Assembly: GCF_004769525.1 (NCBI RefSeq)
Contig: NZ_RQFT01000009.1
Coordinates: 17,310-81,309, forward strand
Origin: Leptospira bouyouniensis
GTDB lineage: Bacteria > Spirochaetota > Leptospiria > Leptospirales > Leptospiraceae
Direction: 5' to 3'
Length of the DNA stretch: 64,000 bases
The notes beneath the pieces were generated by a model. It saw nothing but the letters and a program-made list of their open reading frames with translations. It was not told the DNA's origin and did no database searches. A program made the translations under genes and the position numbers. Positions 54,592-63,864 of the stretch are shown piece by piece (position 1 is the first letter of the stretch; the number at the start of each line of letters is the position of its first letter).

Positions 54592-56432
54592 TCAATTAAG
54601 CCTCTAACTCTTCTTAACTTAAAGGATTTGAAATCACCAATTGGATTAACCTTTACAATGTAAGAGATTGCATCAGAATCAATTGAGAATTCTACAATAT
54701 CTGCCGTTTGAACACCCAAGTCAGATTGTATATCATCTAGAATTTTTTTAGGGATTACTAAATTGAGAAAATCGTCTGGCACAGATCCAGGTTTGGGAAG
54801 AGCTCCGATATCTGGATGCATTGGGATTTGACCTGGAAGAATTCGCATTTTATCAAGGAGCCCATCAACTAAACAATCGATACCTTTCGTCGTACTTATA
54901 TCTCCGCCTTTTGTTTCGATATCCCGGTCTGCTTTTAGAGCTATATCTTCACCAAACAAAAATTCTTCGAGCAATTCCTGAGTTTTTGAATTCGATAAAT
55001 TATTCAAAAGATTTCTTTCAAGATAAACGCCAGTATCCCTTTGATTATAAGTAACGCTCGTTGGAACTTTGATCGACATTCCAATGATTTCTTCATTTGA
55101 TTTTCCAATAAGTCTCGGATCATTTTGAATGAGTAAATCAATTCTATCTGGAGAACCAAAGTATTTCCTCGCAAGAATTTCTAACGTTTCTCCAGGTTTT
55201 ACTTTTATGTAAGAGGAATTTTGCGCCAAATTTTCATTATTTGCGAGCATCAAGACCGTTGAAATAGTTCCAAGTGCGATCTGAATGTTTAGAACCGATA
55301 AAACAGCGGGATCCACAGCTGCTTCGATTTCAAAATCACTAACTGCTCCAGATGTCAGAACATTGTCTAAAACTGAATTTGGGATTTCTTGAGCATCAAT
55401 TTCAGCTTGGGAACTAGTTGTACTAACTGGAACGATAGGTATATCTAGAGCTCCGATGGAAGGAACTGTTTGATTTGGGAATAGAGATTGCATTAGTAAT
55501 TCTTGAAACTGATTGGTCTTTTTCTTGAGTGGCCCACCTGCTTTGGAGATTGCACGAAGAGATTCTTTGTTTGTTGCTTCGAAAGATTTTAGAGCATCTT
55601 TCATTCCTTCCGCTAAATTGGCAATATCGGTATATAGTTCAGTAATCCCTTTCAGGTAACTAAGTGGCCCAGATAAATCAGAAAGAAATTCTTCAAAAGT
55701 AACCAATACACCTGAAACCATTTGTTTAAGATCTGGGAGTGGAGCACGCCGATTCTTCCCACGGGCAGACTCATCTTTGACTCCGATAAAATTTAAATTC
55801 CAATACCAAGTATGGGGATCTTCTTTCGATTGTGATATTTTGAATCCATTCTTATCGAATGCGACTTCCCAATGTGAATCACGATCATAATCATGAAAAA
55901 CCATCTGGATATCTTCAGAGTTAAAAGATTCCGTACCAAATGCAGATGCGACGCTATATATATCAAAAGCATTTGGATAAAATGAACTGAAAGTCGGAAC
56001 TCGAGATTTGAATTTTTCTTTATCCCGAGCTTCCTGCATAAGGTATACTAAATCAAAGAAGTCTAAATAACCTGCTTTCTTAATGGGATTTAAATCTTCC
56101 AATTCTCCAAGAAGTGTATTCCCTACACCTGCCAATCCTGGCATTGGTTTCCTAACGGGTTTCCCCGTATAATGCGCGTATATTTCTCCAGACAAGCTTA
56201 TTTGAGAAATTCCATTTCCATTATCAACTACCTGCGCACCATTGTAAGTTGGTGTCACAGAAACATTATAAGTGAACGTATGATCCATCCGGGAGAGTCC
56301 AAGTAGAAAGAAATACTCTCCCAAAGTGATATTAGGTCCGTATTTGACACGGGATAGAAATTCTACTGAATATGCACCTGTGGCAGAATAGCCACCAGTG
56401 TTATTTGTTACGCTCGTCGCAAGAGATCCCAT
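54588..56432 (-). CDS. LysM-domain tail/baseplate protein
   Basis: A 614-aa protein. A LysM domain near residues 408-460 is clear (YIKVKPGETLEILARKYFGS, PDRIDLLIQNDPRLIGKSNE). LysM modules in tail proteins bind peptidoglycan or the tube end (the T4 gp53/Mu gpN environment). The N-terminal part is beta-rich and the middle is helical. The ATG at 56432 coincides with the end of a minus-strand copy of the promoter element. Confidence 0.7.
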   Translation of the reverse strand: MGSLATSVTNNTGGYSATGAYSVEFLSRVKYGPNITLGEYFFLLGLSRMDHTFTYNVSVTPTYNGAQVVDNGNGISQISLSGEIYAHYTGKPVRKPMPGLAGVGNTLLGELEDLNPIKKAGYLDFFDLVYLMQEARDKEKFKSRVPTFSSFYPNAFDIYSVASAFGTESFNSEDIQMVFHDYDRDSHWEVAFDKNGFKISQSKEDPHTWYWNLNFIGVKDESARGKNRRAPLPDLKQMVSGVLVTFEEFLSDLSGPLSYLKGITELYTDIANLAEGMKDALKSFEATNKESLRAISKAGGPLKKKTNQFQELLMQSLFPNQTVPSIGALDIPIVPVSTTSSQAEIDAQEIPNSVLDNVLTSGAVSDFEIEAAVDPAVLSVLNIQIALGTISTVLMLANNENLAQNSSYIKVKPGETLEILARKYFGSPDRIDLLIQNDPRLIGKSNEEIIGMSIKVPTSVTYNQRDTGVYLERNLLNNLSNSKTQELLEEFLFGEDIALKADRDIETKGGDISTTKGIDCLVDGLLDKMRILPGQIPMHPDIGALPKPGSVPDDFLNLVIPKKILDDIQSDLGVQTADIVEFSIDSDAISYIVKVNPIGDFKSFKLRRVRGLIE

Positions 56433-56471
56433 TGGGGAATGGACAAAGCATCTATTCCCTTAGAAAATCAA
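56430..56471 (-). promoter_or_regulatory. Bipartite promoter-like element, minus-strand copy
   Basis: On the minus strand: TTGATT at 56471-56466, TTGTC starting at 56446, then CATTCCCCA and ATG at 56432. The start-to-start spacing is 25 as on the plus strand. It is divergent from the copy at 56492. Confidence 0.72.
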
Positions 56472-56491
56472 CTCATTTACATCAAAAATGC

Positions 56492-56531
56492 TTGCAAAAT
56501 GAGTCCATTAGTTCCCTTGTCACTTCCCATG
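56492..56531 (+). promoter_or_regulatory. Bipartite promoter-like element before baseplate J
   Basis: TTGCAA at 56492 and a perfect CCCTTGTCACTTCCCATG at 56514-56531, ending in the baseplate J ATG. Confidence 0.78.
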
Positions 56532-57686
56532 TCTACGGCGTATGCACCTCGAACATTTCTAGCCTACTTTTCCAATATTATGGCTTATATTGTGGGTGCA
56601 GGAGTCCGTCTTACTAATTGGAAACCAGGTTCCAGGATCAGAACATTGGTAGAAGCAATCGCGTTACAATTATCGAGAGGTGATGCTGAATTTTTTGCCG
56701 GATACCAATATGCAAGAGACAACGCTTGTTATGACTCTTTCAATTTCGGATTGCTACCTGGTAACAAAGCAACAGGTTACATTAGGTACAATCATACAGG
56801 CCATACCTCAAATATAGATATCCCCATATTTGCGATTTCACTTTTTGGAATTACATACAAAACAATTCAGCCAACTACTCTTCTCGTTGGAGATACTTCG
56901 GTTGATATTGATATAATCGCTGATGAGTTAGGGACCAAAGGAAACTTGGTTCCGTTAGAAATAGATACGGATCAAGGGAAAGGTGAAATCTATAATCCTA
57001 TCGATCCGAATGAGATCCTTACTTATGATAGGATTTTCAATCCAGTAAATATTACCGGTGGCACAGACCAAGAAACAGAAGAATCAAGACAGGCAAGATG
57101 GCAAGAATTCATCACAAATCTTGCACGTTCTACTCTGTCTGGTATTAGATCAGCTGTAAAGTCTGTCCCTGGTGTAGTCGATTCTTTCGTAACTGAAAAT
57201 ATCAATCCATATACAGGTGACCCTGAAACTGGATGGATCAATGTTTATATTTCCGACGGTACAGGAAGTGTGGATCCATTGATTGTTGCAGCTGTTAGAA
57301 ACAAGATCGATGGAATTGAAGGGACCGATGAACTTGGATACCGGGCAGGTGGGACAACTCTCTATGTAGGTAATATCTTAACTCAAGCAATAAACGTAGA
57401 CTATGAACTTGATGTTCTACTCACAAGTTCAGTTTCTAACGCAACTTTTAAGTCACTTGTTGAGACATCGATCTCGAATGCCGTGAACCGACTTTCGAAT
57501 GGATCGGATGTATTGCTCGATTTAATGAGAGCAGCCGCTCTAAATTCGCACCCTGATATTTTAAGGATCCGTTTCCTTACTCCTTCGTCCGATGTGTCTG
57601 TACCTTCTGGGGCTCTCCCAAAGATAGGTGGAACTGGTGGTGGTACAATTACCAACTCAGCTATCAATAGGATTCCAAGACCATGA
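56529..57686 (+). CDS. Baseplate J-like wedge protein
   Basis: About 385 aa from ATG 56529 (a frame from 56439 is longer but starts before the promoter). Baseplate J features are visible: TGGTDQETEESRQARWQEFI, then STLSGIRSAVKSVPGVVDSF, VYISDGTGSVDP and YRAGGTTLYVGN with the usual C-terminal beta-alpha repeat. Baseplate J proteins form the wedges around the hub. Confidence 0.85.
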   Translation: MSTAYAPRTFLAYFSNIMAYIVGAGVRLTNWKPGSRIRTLVEAIALQLSRGDAEFFAGYQYARDNACYDSFNFGLLPGNKATGYIRYNHTGHTSNIDIPIFAISLFGITYKTIQPTTLLVGDTSVDIDIIADELGTKGNLVPLEIDTDQGKGEIYNPIDPNEILTYDRIFNPVNITGGTDQETEESRQARWQEFITNLARSTLSGIRSAVKSVPGVVDSFVTENINPYTGDPETGWINVYISDGTGSVDPLIVAAVRNKIDGIEGTDELGYRAGGTTLYVGNILTQAINVDYELDVLLTSSVSNATFKSLVETSISNAVNRLSNGSDVLLDLMRAAALNSHPDILRIRFLTPSSDVSVPSGALPKIGGTGGGTITNSAINRIPRP

Positions 57687-58321
57687 TTTTTGATTATTTA
57701 TCGCTTTTTGGCCGATTTGGTAAAGTTTTCAAAGCAATTCTTTACGATTCAGATAAAACAGAAAAGCAAACTATCTCGAATATCAATGATATCAATAAAG
57801 GTGGAATTCATAATGCCATTGAATGGCATATGCGAGTCATTTATAGACTGTTAGATGAATTTCCATTAACTCGAGCGAAAGGCTTCTTGCTTAGAGATTG
57901 GGGTAGATTTCTTGGAATTGTAAATGATGAAGGTTTGGGAGACGACGATTATAGAGCAAAAATCATCGCCAGGCTACTATCAATCGTAGGTACTAAAAAC
58001 ATCATCAAAGGGCTAATTCCTGAAACCTCGGATGTTTACTTAAGAGAAGGAAACCAAATGGGTTGGTTTTTGGATGTCTGCTATTTAGATACGCCAGCAT
58101 ATCCAGACAAAATGGTTGGTGCTGTTTTTGCATTTCAACATAACGCACTCTATATATTATTTCGAACTTTATACGATATTAACCTTCCATTACTTCGATC
58201 GATTTACGAATTGAAATCGGCTGGAATTGGAGTCTTTGCTGGGACAATAGTTGAACTCCCAACATTGACACAAATGTATTTAGATTATGGATTTATAGAT
58301 AGAGATTATTTCGGAGAATAA
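57683..58321 (+). CDS. Baseplate wedge/tail protein (Mu gp48-like by position)
   Basis: A 212-aa protein overlapping the baseplate J gene (ATGA). The sequence LLRDWGRFLGIVNDEGLGDD and YRAKIIARLLSIVGTKNIIK resembles the DxxYRxxI blocks of DUF2313-type baseplate proteins that follow gpJ. It lies between gpJ and the fibre, as in Mu/P2-like gene orders. Confidence 0.65.
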   Translation: MIFDYLSLFGRFGKVFKAILYDSDKTEKQTISNINDINKGGIHNAIEWHMRVIYRLLDEFPLTRAKGFLLRDWGRFLGIVNDEGLGDDDYRAKIIARLLSIVGTKNIIKGLIPETSDVYLREGNQMGWFLDVCYLDTPAYPDKMVGAVFAFQHNALYILFRTLYDINLPLLRSIYELKSAGIGVFAGTIVELPTLTQMYLDYGFIDRDYFGE

Positions 58322-58323
58322 AT

Positions 58324-60177
58324 ATGCCAATAGTAACTGTTCCAGTCACCACAAGCACTAGAAAGAAAACAATTTACAATTCTAATCAAAGGGTTAATGC
58401 AAAAACCATTGGCAATATTCCAGGATTAGAGGATGATTTAGTGCTCTACCCAAAGTCTATTGCGATGATTATTCGTGAACTCTTTGATGTTTTGCCAACA
58501 GATAAACAATTTTTCAATGGGAACGTCGAAAGTTTTGATACAACAGAAATCGTAACGAAAGAAGGTGCATACCTAGTTGGAGATGACATCTATTACCTTG
58601 AAGCATTAACTCTCGCGCCAACAGCAGCAGGCTTTTGGGGGTTTTTCGAAATTGAGCTTGAAGCTATTGATTCAGATCCTGCAAGTTTACAATTCTTCGA
58701 CGTATCTACAAACACGGTTAGTCAGCAAGTTGTCAATACAAGGAAGTCTTACAATATTAAAGTCTACGAAAACTATAATACAACTGCCTCCTTTCCTACT
58801 CTCACTCCAGGTCGAATCAAATGGATTGAATTCAAGAAAGATGCTGCATTCGGAAATATAATCGAAGTCAAAAAGCTTCTCAATTCAGTTGTGTTGCCTA
58901 AAGATAAATCTGGGACCGTAGCATTATTAGAAGATCAAACATTTATTGGACTAAATGATACACCAGTATCGTATTCAGGGCAAAATGGGAAATATCCTAG
59001 AGTTAATTCATCTGAAGATGGAATTGAATTTGCTAAGCTACCAGGATTAATTACTGGAGGTCTAATGTTCAATAATGCAACTACGCCTCCTTCTCTCTCC
59101 TCCGGATTTTATGGTATAAATGGAAAGTTGATTGAAAAACCAACTGATGTAGCTCTTACATTAACAGATACAATTGCTCAAGCACGACAGACATTTGAAT
59201 CATTTTCTCAGTATTTGATTCTTATGAATTCGGTTGGAGTTGTGAAATACTGTCTTTATGGTGAATCACAGGTAGCTTCCGGAACTATCAGTTCTATTTC
59301 AGGAACAGGAACTACGAAAACAATTAACTTTGCAACTGGCACATTAACAAGTGGATCAAACAAGATTCTTGTGATTACAGGGAATAATGGAGTAAATGGC
59401 ATATTCAAAATTGCATCAAATCCAACGTCTTCATCTGCTACATTTGAATCTGTGTCTTCTGTTATTGGTGGTTCATCTGGTACTTGGACTGTTTATGAAA
59501 GGATTTCGACCCTTCATGGCGTTGGTTCGAATACAGCAATCACAAACAATACTGATGTGTTAAAATATACCCCTTCTTATGGTGAGAATGGATGGGCAAC
59601 AGGTATAGTTTCATTCGATCATTCAAAAAACGGTTTTTACTTAAATATTCCCGGACTTACCGAATTTAGAGTAATTGGGAATTTCAGGACAAATGGTTCA
59701 TCACAAGTCATTAGCGATTTGGTAAGTCACAAAAACGGTAGAAATAAAAATGATAACGATTTTAAAATTCACACAGATAATGGTCTTGGTGGTACAAATA
59801 CCACAGTGCAGCGTTTCTCAACTATCGCTAAGGCATTTGGTTGTGATTATGTAGTTATCAATGATAACTCAGCTAATGGAGCATCTTGCGAAATAAAAAG
59901 GTCTGGCTACTTCTCTGGTTCACATACTGGTGGTAACAACAGCACAAATGCATTTTTGGCAATTTCAATTAATGCTAATGGATATTTAAGTACCACACCA
60001 ATATCAATTCCTCCTGAATTTTTAATCGGTGGATTGACCCATCAAACTTCAGCTTATCATGGTTCTATGTTTTCTACGCGTGCTGTCTACTCTGGAGATA
60101 TATTGAGACCACAGACAAACGCTCGTGGTAACTATAATCCGGCAATTACAAGTTTTGATGGTTCTCTAATTCTGTAA
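58324..60177 (+). CDS. Tail fibre protein
   Basis: A 617-aa protein. The N terminus (VNAKTIGNIPGLEDDLVLYP) would attach to the baseplate; the middle has Ser/Thr/Gly-rich beta repeats (GTISSISGTGTTKTINFATG), and the C-terminal ~170 residues form a beta-rich tip. The position after the baseplate wedge and before a chaperone-like gene supports a receptor-binding fibre. Confidence 0.7.
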   Translation: MPIVTVPVTTSTRKKTIYNSNQRVNAKTIGNIPGLEDDLVLYPKSIAMIIRELFDVLPTDKQFFNGNVESFDTTEIVTKEGAYLVGDDIYYLEALTLAPTAAGFWGFFEIELEAIDSDPASLQFFDVSTNTVSQQVVNTRKSYNIKVYENYNTTASFPTLTPGRIKWIEFKKDAAFGNIIEVKKLLNSVVLPKDKSGTVALLEDQTFIGLNDTPVSYSGQNGKYPRVNSSEDGIEFAKLPGLITGGLMFNNATTPPSLSSGFYGINGKLIEKPTDVALTLTDTIAQARQTFESFSQYLILMNSVGVVKYCLYGESQVASGTISSISGTGTTKTINFATGTLTSGSNKILVITGNNGVNGIFKIASNPTSSSATFESVSSVIGGSSGTWTVYERISTLHGVGSNTAITNNTDVLKYTPSYGENGWATGIVSFDHSKNGFYLNIPGLTEFRVIGNFRTNGSSQVISDLVSHKNGRNKNDNDFKIHTDNGLGGTNTTVQRFSTIAKAFGCDYVVINDNSANGASCEIKRSGYFSGSHTGGNNSTNAFLAISINANGYLSTTPISIPPEFLIGGLTHQTSAYHGSMFSTRAVYSGDILRPQTNARGNYNPAITSFDGSLIL

Positions 60178-60221
60178 AATGAACATAATCAACAAATTTA
60201 AATTAAACCCGGAGTATTTAA

Positions 60222-60761
60222 ATGAATATTTATAAAAAAGATAATGAGATTCTTGTTAGCCTAAATGGGTGTCCAAGTGGATGGCAGATTCTTGGATTCG
60301 ATCCATTAATTACCGATGAAAATAAAGACTTTGTAATAGGCTTTAATAACGGGAAAGCTACTTTCAATCTTACTGCTATTAATGCAAAAATTCAAGCCGA
60401 CAAGGAAAAGGAAATCAATAGATTGAAATCGGAAATAATCCTTTATGCCGAATCTATCTCTAATGATGGAGTATCCTTCCTAAACAAAAAATTTCAGGCT
60501 CGCGAAACAGATCTCAATCGGATGAATCTCGCCATTTCCAAAGTATCACTTGGTGGAACATTTCTTGGTGCTTGGCGTGCATTTGACAATACTTGGGTTG
60601 AGATGTCTATTGAACAATTGACACAACTTGCTTTATTAGCTGCCTCACTATGGGAAAACAACTTCAAAAAATCTAGAATTATTATCGATTTATTATCGGA
60701 GATGACAATAGAAGATTTAAAAAATTACAATATTCAGGCGGCTTGGGATGCAATCAATTAA
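60222..60761 (+). CDS. Possible tail fibre assembly/attachment protein
   Basis: A 179-aa protein with a Shine-Dalgarno (CCGGAG), directly downstream of the fibre. A beta-type N terminus is followed by helices (NAKIQADKEKEINRLKSEII, NRMNLAISKVSLGGTFLGAW). Fibre chaperones (DUF4376-like) often have this shape. Moderate confidence. Confidence 0.5.
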   Translation: MNIYKKDNEILVSLNGCPSGWQILGFDPLITDENKDFVIGFNNGKATFNLTAINAKIQADKEKEINRLKSEIILYAESISNDGVSFLNKKFQARETDLNRMNLAISKVSLGGTFLGAWRAFDNTWVEMSIEQLTQLALLAASLWENNFKKSRIIIDLLSEMTIEDLKNYNIQAAWDAIN

Positions 60762-60817
60762 CAAGCCAATTAAGAATATTAAGTTCAATTCAAATTCTCA
60801 TAAGGAAGGAAACTAAA

Positions 60818-61483
60818 ATGACCTTTTGGGATTTTGCTCACTTGCATTTCTTTGAATTATTTTTTCTGTTACTCTCTATAACTTTCATTTTTGCAATGAT
60901 TTTCTGGTTTCTTGTATTTTTGATTAATAAGTATTCTTTGAATCTCACATCAAAATGGTTAAACTTAAAATCAGAGAAGATTCCTCTTTCGGAATACGTA
61001 TCTAGAGATACACTTGTATTTGGACAATTAAGTACACTCAGAGAATATTCGAATGCTGAGATAGCGGCAGTCTTTTCACTCCACAATGGTGGAAAATTCA
61101 ATAACGGTATTTCCGTTCAAAAATGGTCATTAACACATGATTGCTGCGCAGATGGATCTTTTCCGTTTTACGATAAAAGCTTAAAGTATCGGGACCAATT
61201 AATCTCACAAACTGATTGGGTAGCGAATGCGATTATTGAAGATTTATATTTTTTAGATATTTCGACTATGCGAGAAATATCTGCCTGGCGCAGGGAATTT
61301 GTACGCAATTCAATTGTTTCATGTGTATTTAAACTCGTACAAACAAATGACGCGCAGGAACTTATTGTTGGGTTATTCTTTAGAGATACCATAATTGATA
61401 AGTCCACTTTTGATTCAAAAAAGCTAATCGAATACTCTGACCGAATTTCATCAATACTCAAAACAGGAATGGATAACTTATGA
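60818..61483 (+). CDS. Membrane-anchored protein with a possible GAF-like domain
   Basis: A 221-aa protein from ATG 60818 with AGGAAGG upstream; the longer frame from 60743 would overlap the previous gene. One N-terminal membrane segment (FFLLLSITFIFAMIFWFLVF) is followed by a soluble alpha/beta domain (REYSNAEIAAVFSLHNGGKF) reminiscent of GAF folds. It precedes the endolysin and overlaps its start by four bases. Role in lysis or superinfection is unknown. Confidence 0.5.
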   Translation: MTFWDFAHLHFFELFFLLLSITFIFAMIFWFLVFLINKYSLNLTSKWLNLKSEKIPLSEYVSRDTLVFGQLSTLREYSNAEIAAVFSLHNGGKFNNGISVQKWSLTHDCCADGSFPFYDKSLKYRDQLISQTDWVANAIIEDLYFLDISTMREISAWRREFVRNSIVSCVFKLVQTNDAQELIVGLFFRDTIIDKSTFDSKKLIEYSDRISSILKTGMDNL

Positions 61484-62130
61484 ACAAAATTCTAAATTTA
61501 CTTCTACCAATTTTAAGATTAATTCTTAATCACGAAAAATTACAGAAGAAATCAAATAACTGGAACGACTCCGCTATCGCCTCGAAGAAAACTGAGACCT
61601 TACGATCTGAGATCCCAATTCCAGAAACCAGCGAGGAACCTAAATTTTTCCATCCAGTTCGGATTGTTTCTGAAAGAGTTACATCACCGTATGGATATCG
61701 AACTTTGAACATTGATGGGAAAGCAATCAGGCAGTTTCACATAGGAACTGATTTCGGAGGTTCTGGGCCGGTGTATGCTGTGGAAGATTCGATTGTTGTG
61801 AAGGCTTTGGCTGCCGACAAAAAGCATCCAGTTAGATTTGCAAAACGCGGGGGAACCTGGGTAGATCTTATCAAAGCAAATGAAATCCCATCCGATCGTG
61901 CATGGACTCCATATGTCATTTTGAAAGGAATTCATACAGGGAATGAATACAAATACAAACACGTAGATCCATCGGTTGAAGTAGGTGCAGAGATAACGGC
62001 TGGTACTGAAGTAGGTAGAAGTGGGAATTTTGGCTATTCAATTGGAGCTCATTTACACTTTGAAGTTTGGAAAAACTCAAAGACAGTAGATCCCGTTAAT
62101 TTTTTAAAATCTTTGGAACTCGTAAAATGA
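61480..62130 (+). CDS. M23-family endopeptidase, probable endolysin
   Basis: A 216-aa protein with an N-terminal hydrophobic segment (ILNLLLPILRLIL). The peptidase M23 (LytM) domain has the metal site HIGTDFGG (H87, D91) and HLHFEVWKN (H191, H193), with YGYRT and VGRSGNFGYSIGAHLHF typical of the family. Such enzymes cut peptidoglycan cross-bridges. It sits with holin- and spanin-like genes, so it is probably the endolysin; a virion-associated lysin is possible. Confidence 0.85.
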   Translation: MNKILNLLLPILRLILNHEKLQKKSNNWNDSAIASKKTETLRSEIPIPETSEEPKFFHPVRIVSERVTSPYGYRTLNIDGKAIRQFHIGTDFGGSGPVYAVEDSIVVKALAADKKHPVRFAKRGGTWVDLIKANEIPSDRAWTPYVILKGIHTGNEYKYKHVDPSVEVGAEITAGTEVGRSGNFGYSIGAHLHFEVWKNSKTVDPVNFLKSLELVK

Positions 62131-62285
62131 ATTCTGTCGAAGCAATTGCGGAAGGATATAGGATCTTGTGTTTGCACAAAAATCTTCCGCAAGAGGCTAA
62201 GGATCTCATGGAAACTTTGATTAGAACAAACTTCAAATTAGAAAAAGAAATTTTAGAACTCAAAAAAGGAAAAAACAATGGTTGA
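62127..62285 (+). CDS. Small coiled-coil protein in the lysis cassette
   Basis: A 52-aa protein whose ATG overlaps the endolysin stop (ATGA) and whose end overlaps the next gene by eight bases. The C-terminal half is a charged helix (NFKLEKEILELKKGKNNG). Function unknown; coupling on both sides supports a real gene. Confidence 0.6.
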   Translation: MNSVEAIAEGYRILCLHKNLPQEAKDLMETLIRTNFKLEKEILELKKGKNNG

Positions 62286-62679
62286 ATTTTTATCTTCGGC
62301 AATCCCTCAAGCAGTCACATCGACAATCTACATCGGCGCAGTCATTATTGTATCTCAGGCTGTCTTTCGATTTATTCCGATCAAAGCAGTCCTCTTGCAC
62401 AAGAAGCGAATGGTATTTATCATCGCAACTTTGATTGCGATTCCTCCAAATATTCTTTATTGGATTACAGCTCCAGAAAACTTCCAATACTGTGTTGATT
62501 TTTCATTCGTACAGGATCCTATCTGCACTGAACTACCAGGTTGGACTCTTTCTCTATATCAAAGTGCATTTTTATTTTTGAGTTATCTTCTTTCTCAATT
62601 TCTCTATGACAAACTCGCTAGAAAAATGTTTGAGAAAGTTGGTTTTGTCCCTAAACAAATCGATGAGGAAATCCAATGA
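62278..62679 (+). CDS. Holin-like membrane protein
   Basis: A 133-aa protein with three likely membrane segments (IYIGAVIIVSQAVFRFI, MVFIIATLIAIPPNILYWI, SLYQSAFLFLSYLLSQFLY) and a charged C terminus. Size, topology and position after the endolysin fit a class I-type holin that times lysis. Confidence 0.6.
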   Translation: MVEFLSSAIPQAVTSTIYIGAVIIVSQAVFRFIPIKAVLLHKKRMVFIIATLIAIPPNILYWITAPENFQYCVDFSFVQDPICTELPGWTLSLYQSAFLFLSYLLSQFLYDKLARKMFEKVGFVPKQIDEEIQ

Positions 62680-63005
62680 AACTAATCGAACGATTGCGGC
62701 TTTTGATTCAAGCACATGTGCCTGGGCTTATTTTCTGTGTAATCGGGATTTTAGCTATTCTGCTTTTTAGGGAATCATTAAAAGACCTTTTTCATTCACC
62801 GCGGATCCCTGTCGTAATTCAAAACTCAGGTAAAAAGGCTAACTATGGACCCGATATCACTTTTTTAGATTGTCTAGGAATCCAACACTCTTGTATTTAC
62901 GATAATATTCGTTCCGGAACAGAAAAGTATATCATTGAAAATTGCGAAGACGAAAACTTTTGCACTTTAGAAAGATCGAACAATATAAATAGGAAACGAA
63001 AATGA
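62676..63005 (+). CDS. Single-pass membrane protein, i-spanin-like by position
   Basis: A 109-aa protein with one membrane helix (PGLIFCVIGILAILLF) and a periplasmic tail with four cysteines (DCLGIQHSC, NCEDENFC). It is coupled to the holin-like gene (ATGA) and to the lipoprotein gene. It could be the inner-membrane spanin, although the usual long coiled coil is not evident. Confidence 0.5.
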   Translation: MKLIERLRLLIQAHVPGLIFCVIGILAILLFRESLKDLFHSPRIPVVIQNSGKKANYGPDITFLDCLGIQHSCIYDNIRSGTEKYIIENCEDENFCTLERSNNINRKRK

Positions 63006-63400
63006 AACCATTTCTAATTTTATTATTCTTATTTTGTGCCTGCTCAACACAGCCGAAAAAAATAGAATACTCCCCTTCTTCACAGGTTGGATGCATGAAT
63101 ATTCAAGAAGTAAAAACAAGACTTGCCTGTATAGGCCGACTAGTTAAACAACTGGAAGGTATTCGTAATGCAGTGATCTCTGTAGAAGTAGAGAATTTGG
63201 AGAGGATAGATTCTGAATATATAAATACAAAGGAAACTTATTGCTTCACCTCCCAGGAGACCGGAGAAAAATATTTATGCTTCGAAACACAAGTCGCAAA
63301 ATATGATCCAACAACACTTGGGAAAATTTATTCATTTGGAATAAAATTTGGATTTGGATTCATAGTTGGAATAGTTACAGGGATCGGAATATCAAATTAA
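63002..63400 (+). CDS. Lipoprotein, o-spanin-like by position
   Basis: A 132-aa lipoprotein with lipobox FCAC after a short signal. A helical middle (KTRLACIGRLVKQLEGIRNA) is followed by a Gly-rich hydrophobic C terminus (GFGFIVGIVTGIGI). It overlaps the preceding membrane-protein gene by four bases. An outer-membrane spanin role is plausible, though the C-terminal hydrophobic tail is unusual for one. Confidence 0.5.
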   Translation: MKPFLILLFLFCACSTQPKKIEYSPSSQVGCMNIQEVKTRLACIGRLVKQLEGIRNAVISVEVENLERIDSEYINTKETYCFTSQETGEKYLCFETQVAKYDPTTLGKIYSFGIKFGFGFIVGIVTGIGISN

Positions 63401-63413
63401 ACTTACCTAAGTC

Positions 63414-63611
63414 TCAAATGGGATTTAGCTCTTTCGGAGGATAGAACCCTTCTATCTCCGGAAGAGTTGCTGTAAAAAACCATGAAAAGATAATTACAGA
63501 ATTGGTTTCCTTATCGACAGATATTTTTATCAATTCGCGGTCAATTCCATCATAAGTTCGGAATACCATACCTGCGACAGGTACCACTTTATTGAATTCA
63601 CTTATTGTCAT
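63414..63611 (-). CDS. Small hypothetical protein
   Basis: A 65-aa protein (FRTYDGIDRELIKISVDKET), coupled to the upstream minus-strand gene by a 14-base overlap. It is convergent with the lysis cassette. No family recognised. Confidence 0.5.
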   Translation of the reverse strand: MTISEFNKVVPVAGMVFRTYDGIDRELIKISVDKETNSVIIFSWFFTATLPEIEGFYPPKELNPI

Positions 63612-63864
63612 TTGGTAAATCCTGAAAACTTGCTTCTACTAAATATTGATAAACTAGACCGTTAGCGTTTGGATCTTTAAAGTGGAGCTGCATTTTGAGT
63701 CCAATAAGTGGCATACTCTGGTCAATGGAGGAATGCAATTTACCATCTTCAAGGGTTAGTCTCATTCTTTCGAATACCTTTTCCAATTGTAAATATACCT
63801 CTCGAGAACCTTCTATCCCAAGTAACGAATCCATTTCTTTTTTATTTTGCCACGTATTGTCCAT
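63598..63864 (-). CDS. Small hypothetical protein
   Basis: An 88-aa protein (MDSLLGIEGSREVYLQLEKV), coupled at its start to the edge gene. No family recognised. Confidence 0.5.
   Translation of the reverse strand: MDNTWQNKKEMDSLLGIEGSREVYLQLEKVFERMRLTLEDGKLHSSIDQSMPLIGLKMQLHFKDPNANGLVYQYLVEASFQDLPNDNK

Noticed and set aside
22422..56519. TTG starts coding a shared Met-Ser-Leu-Pro N terminus
   Set aside because: In the terminase copy the ATG is out of frame with the TTG, and in two others the frame does not lead into the gene, so conservation is at DNA level.
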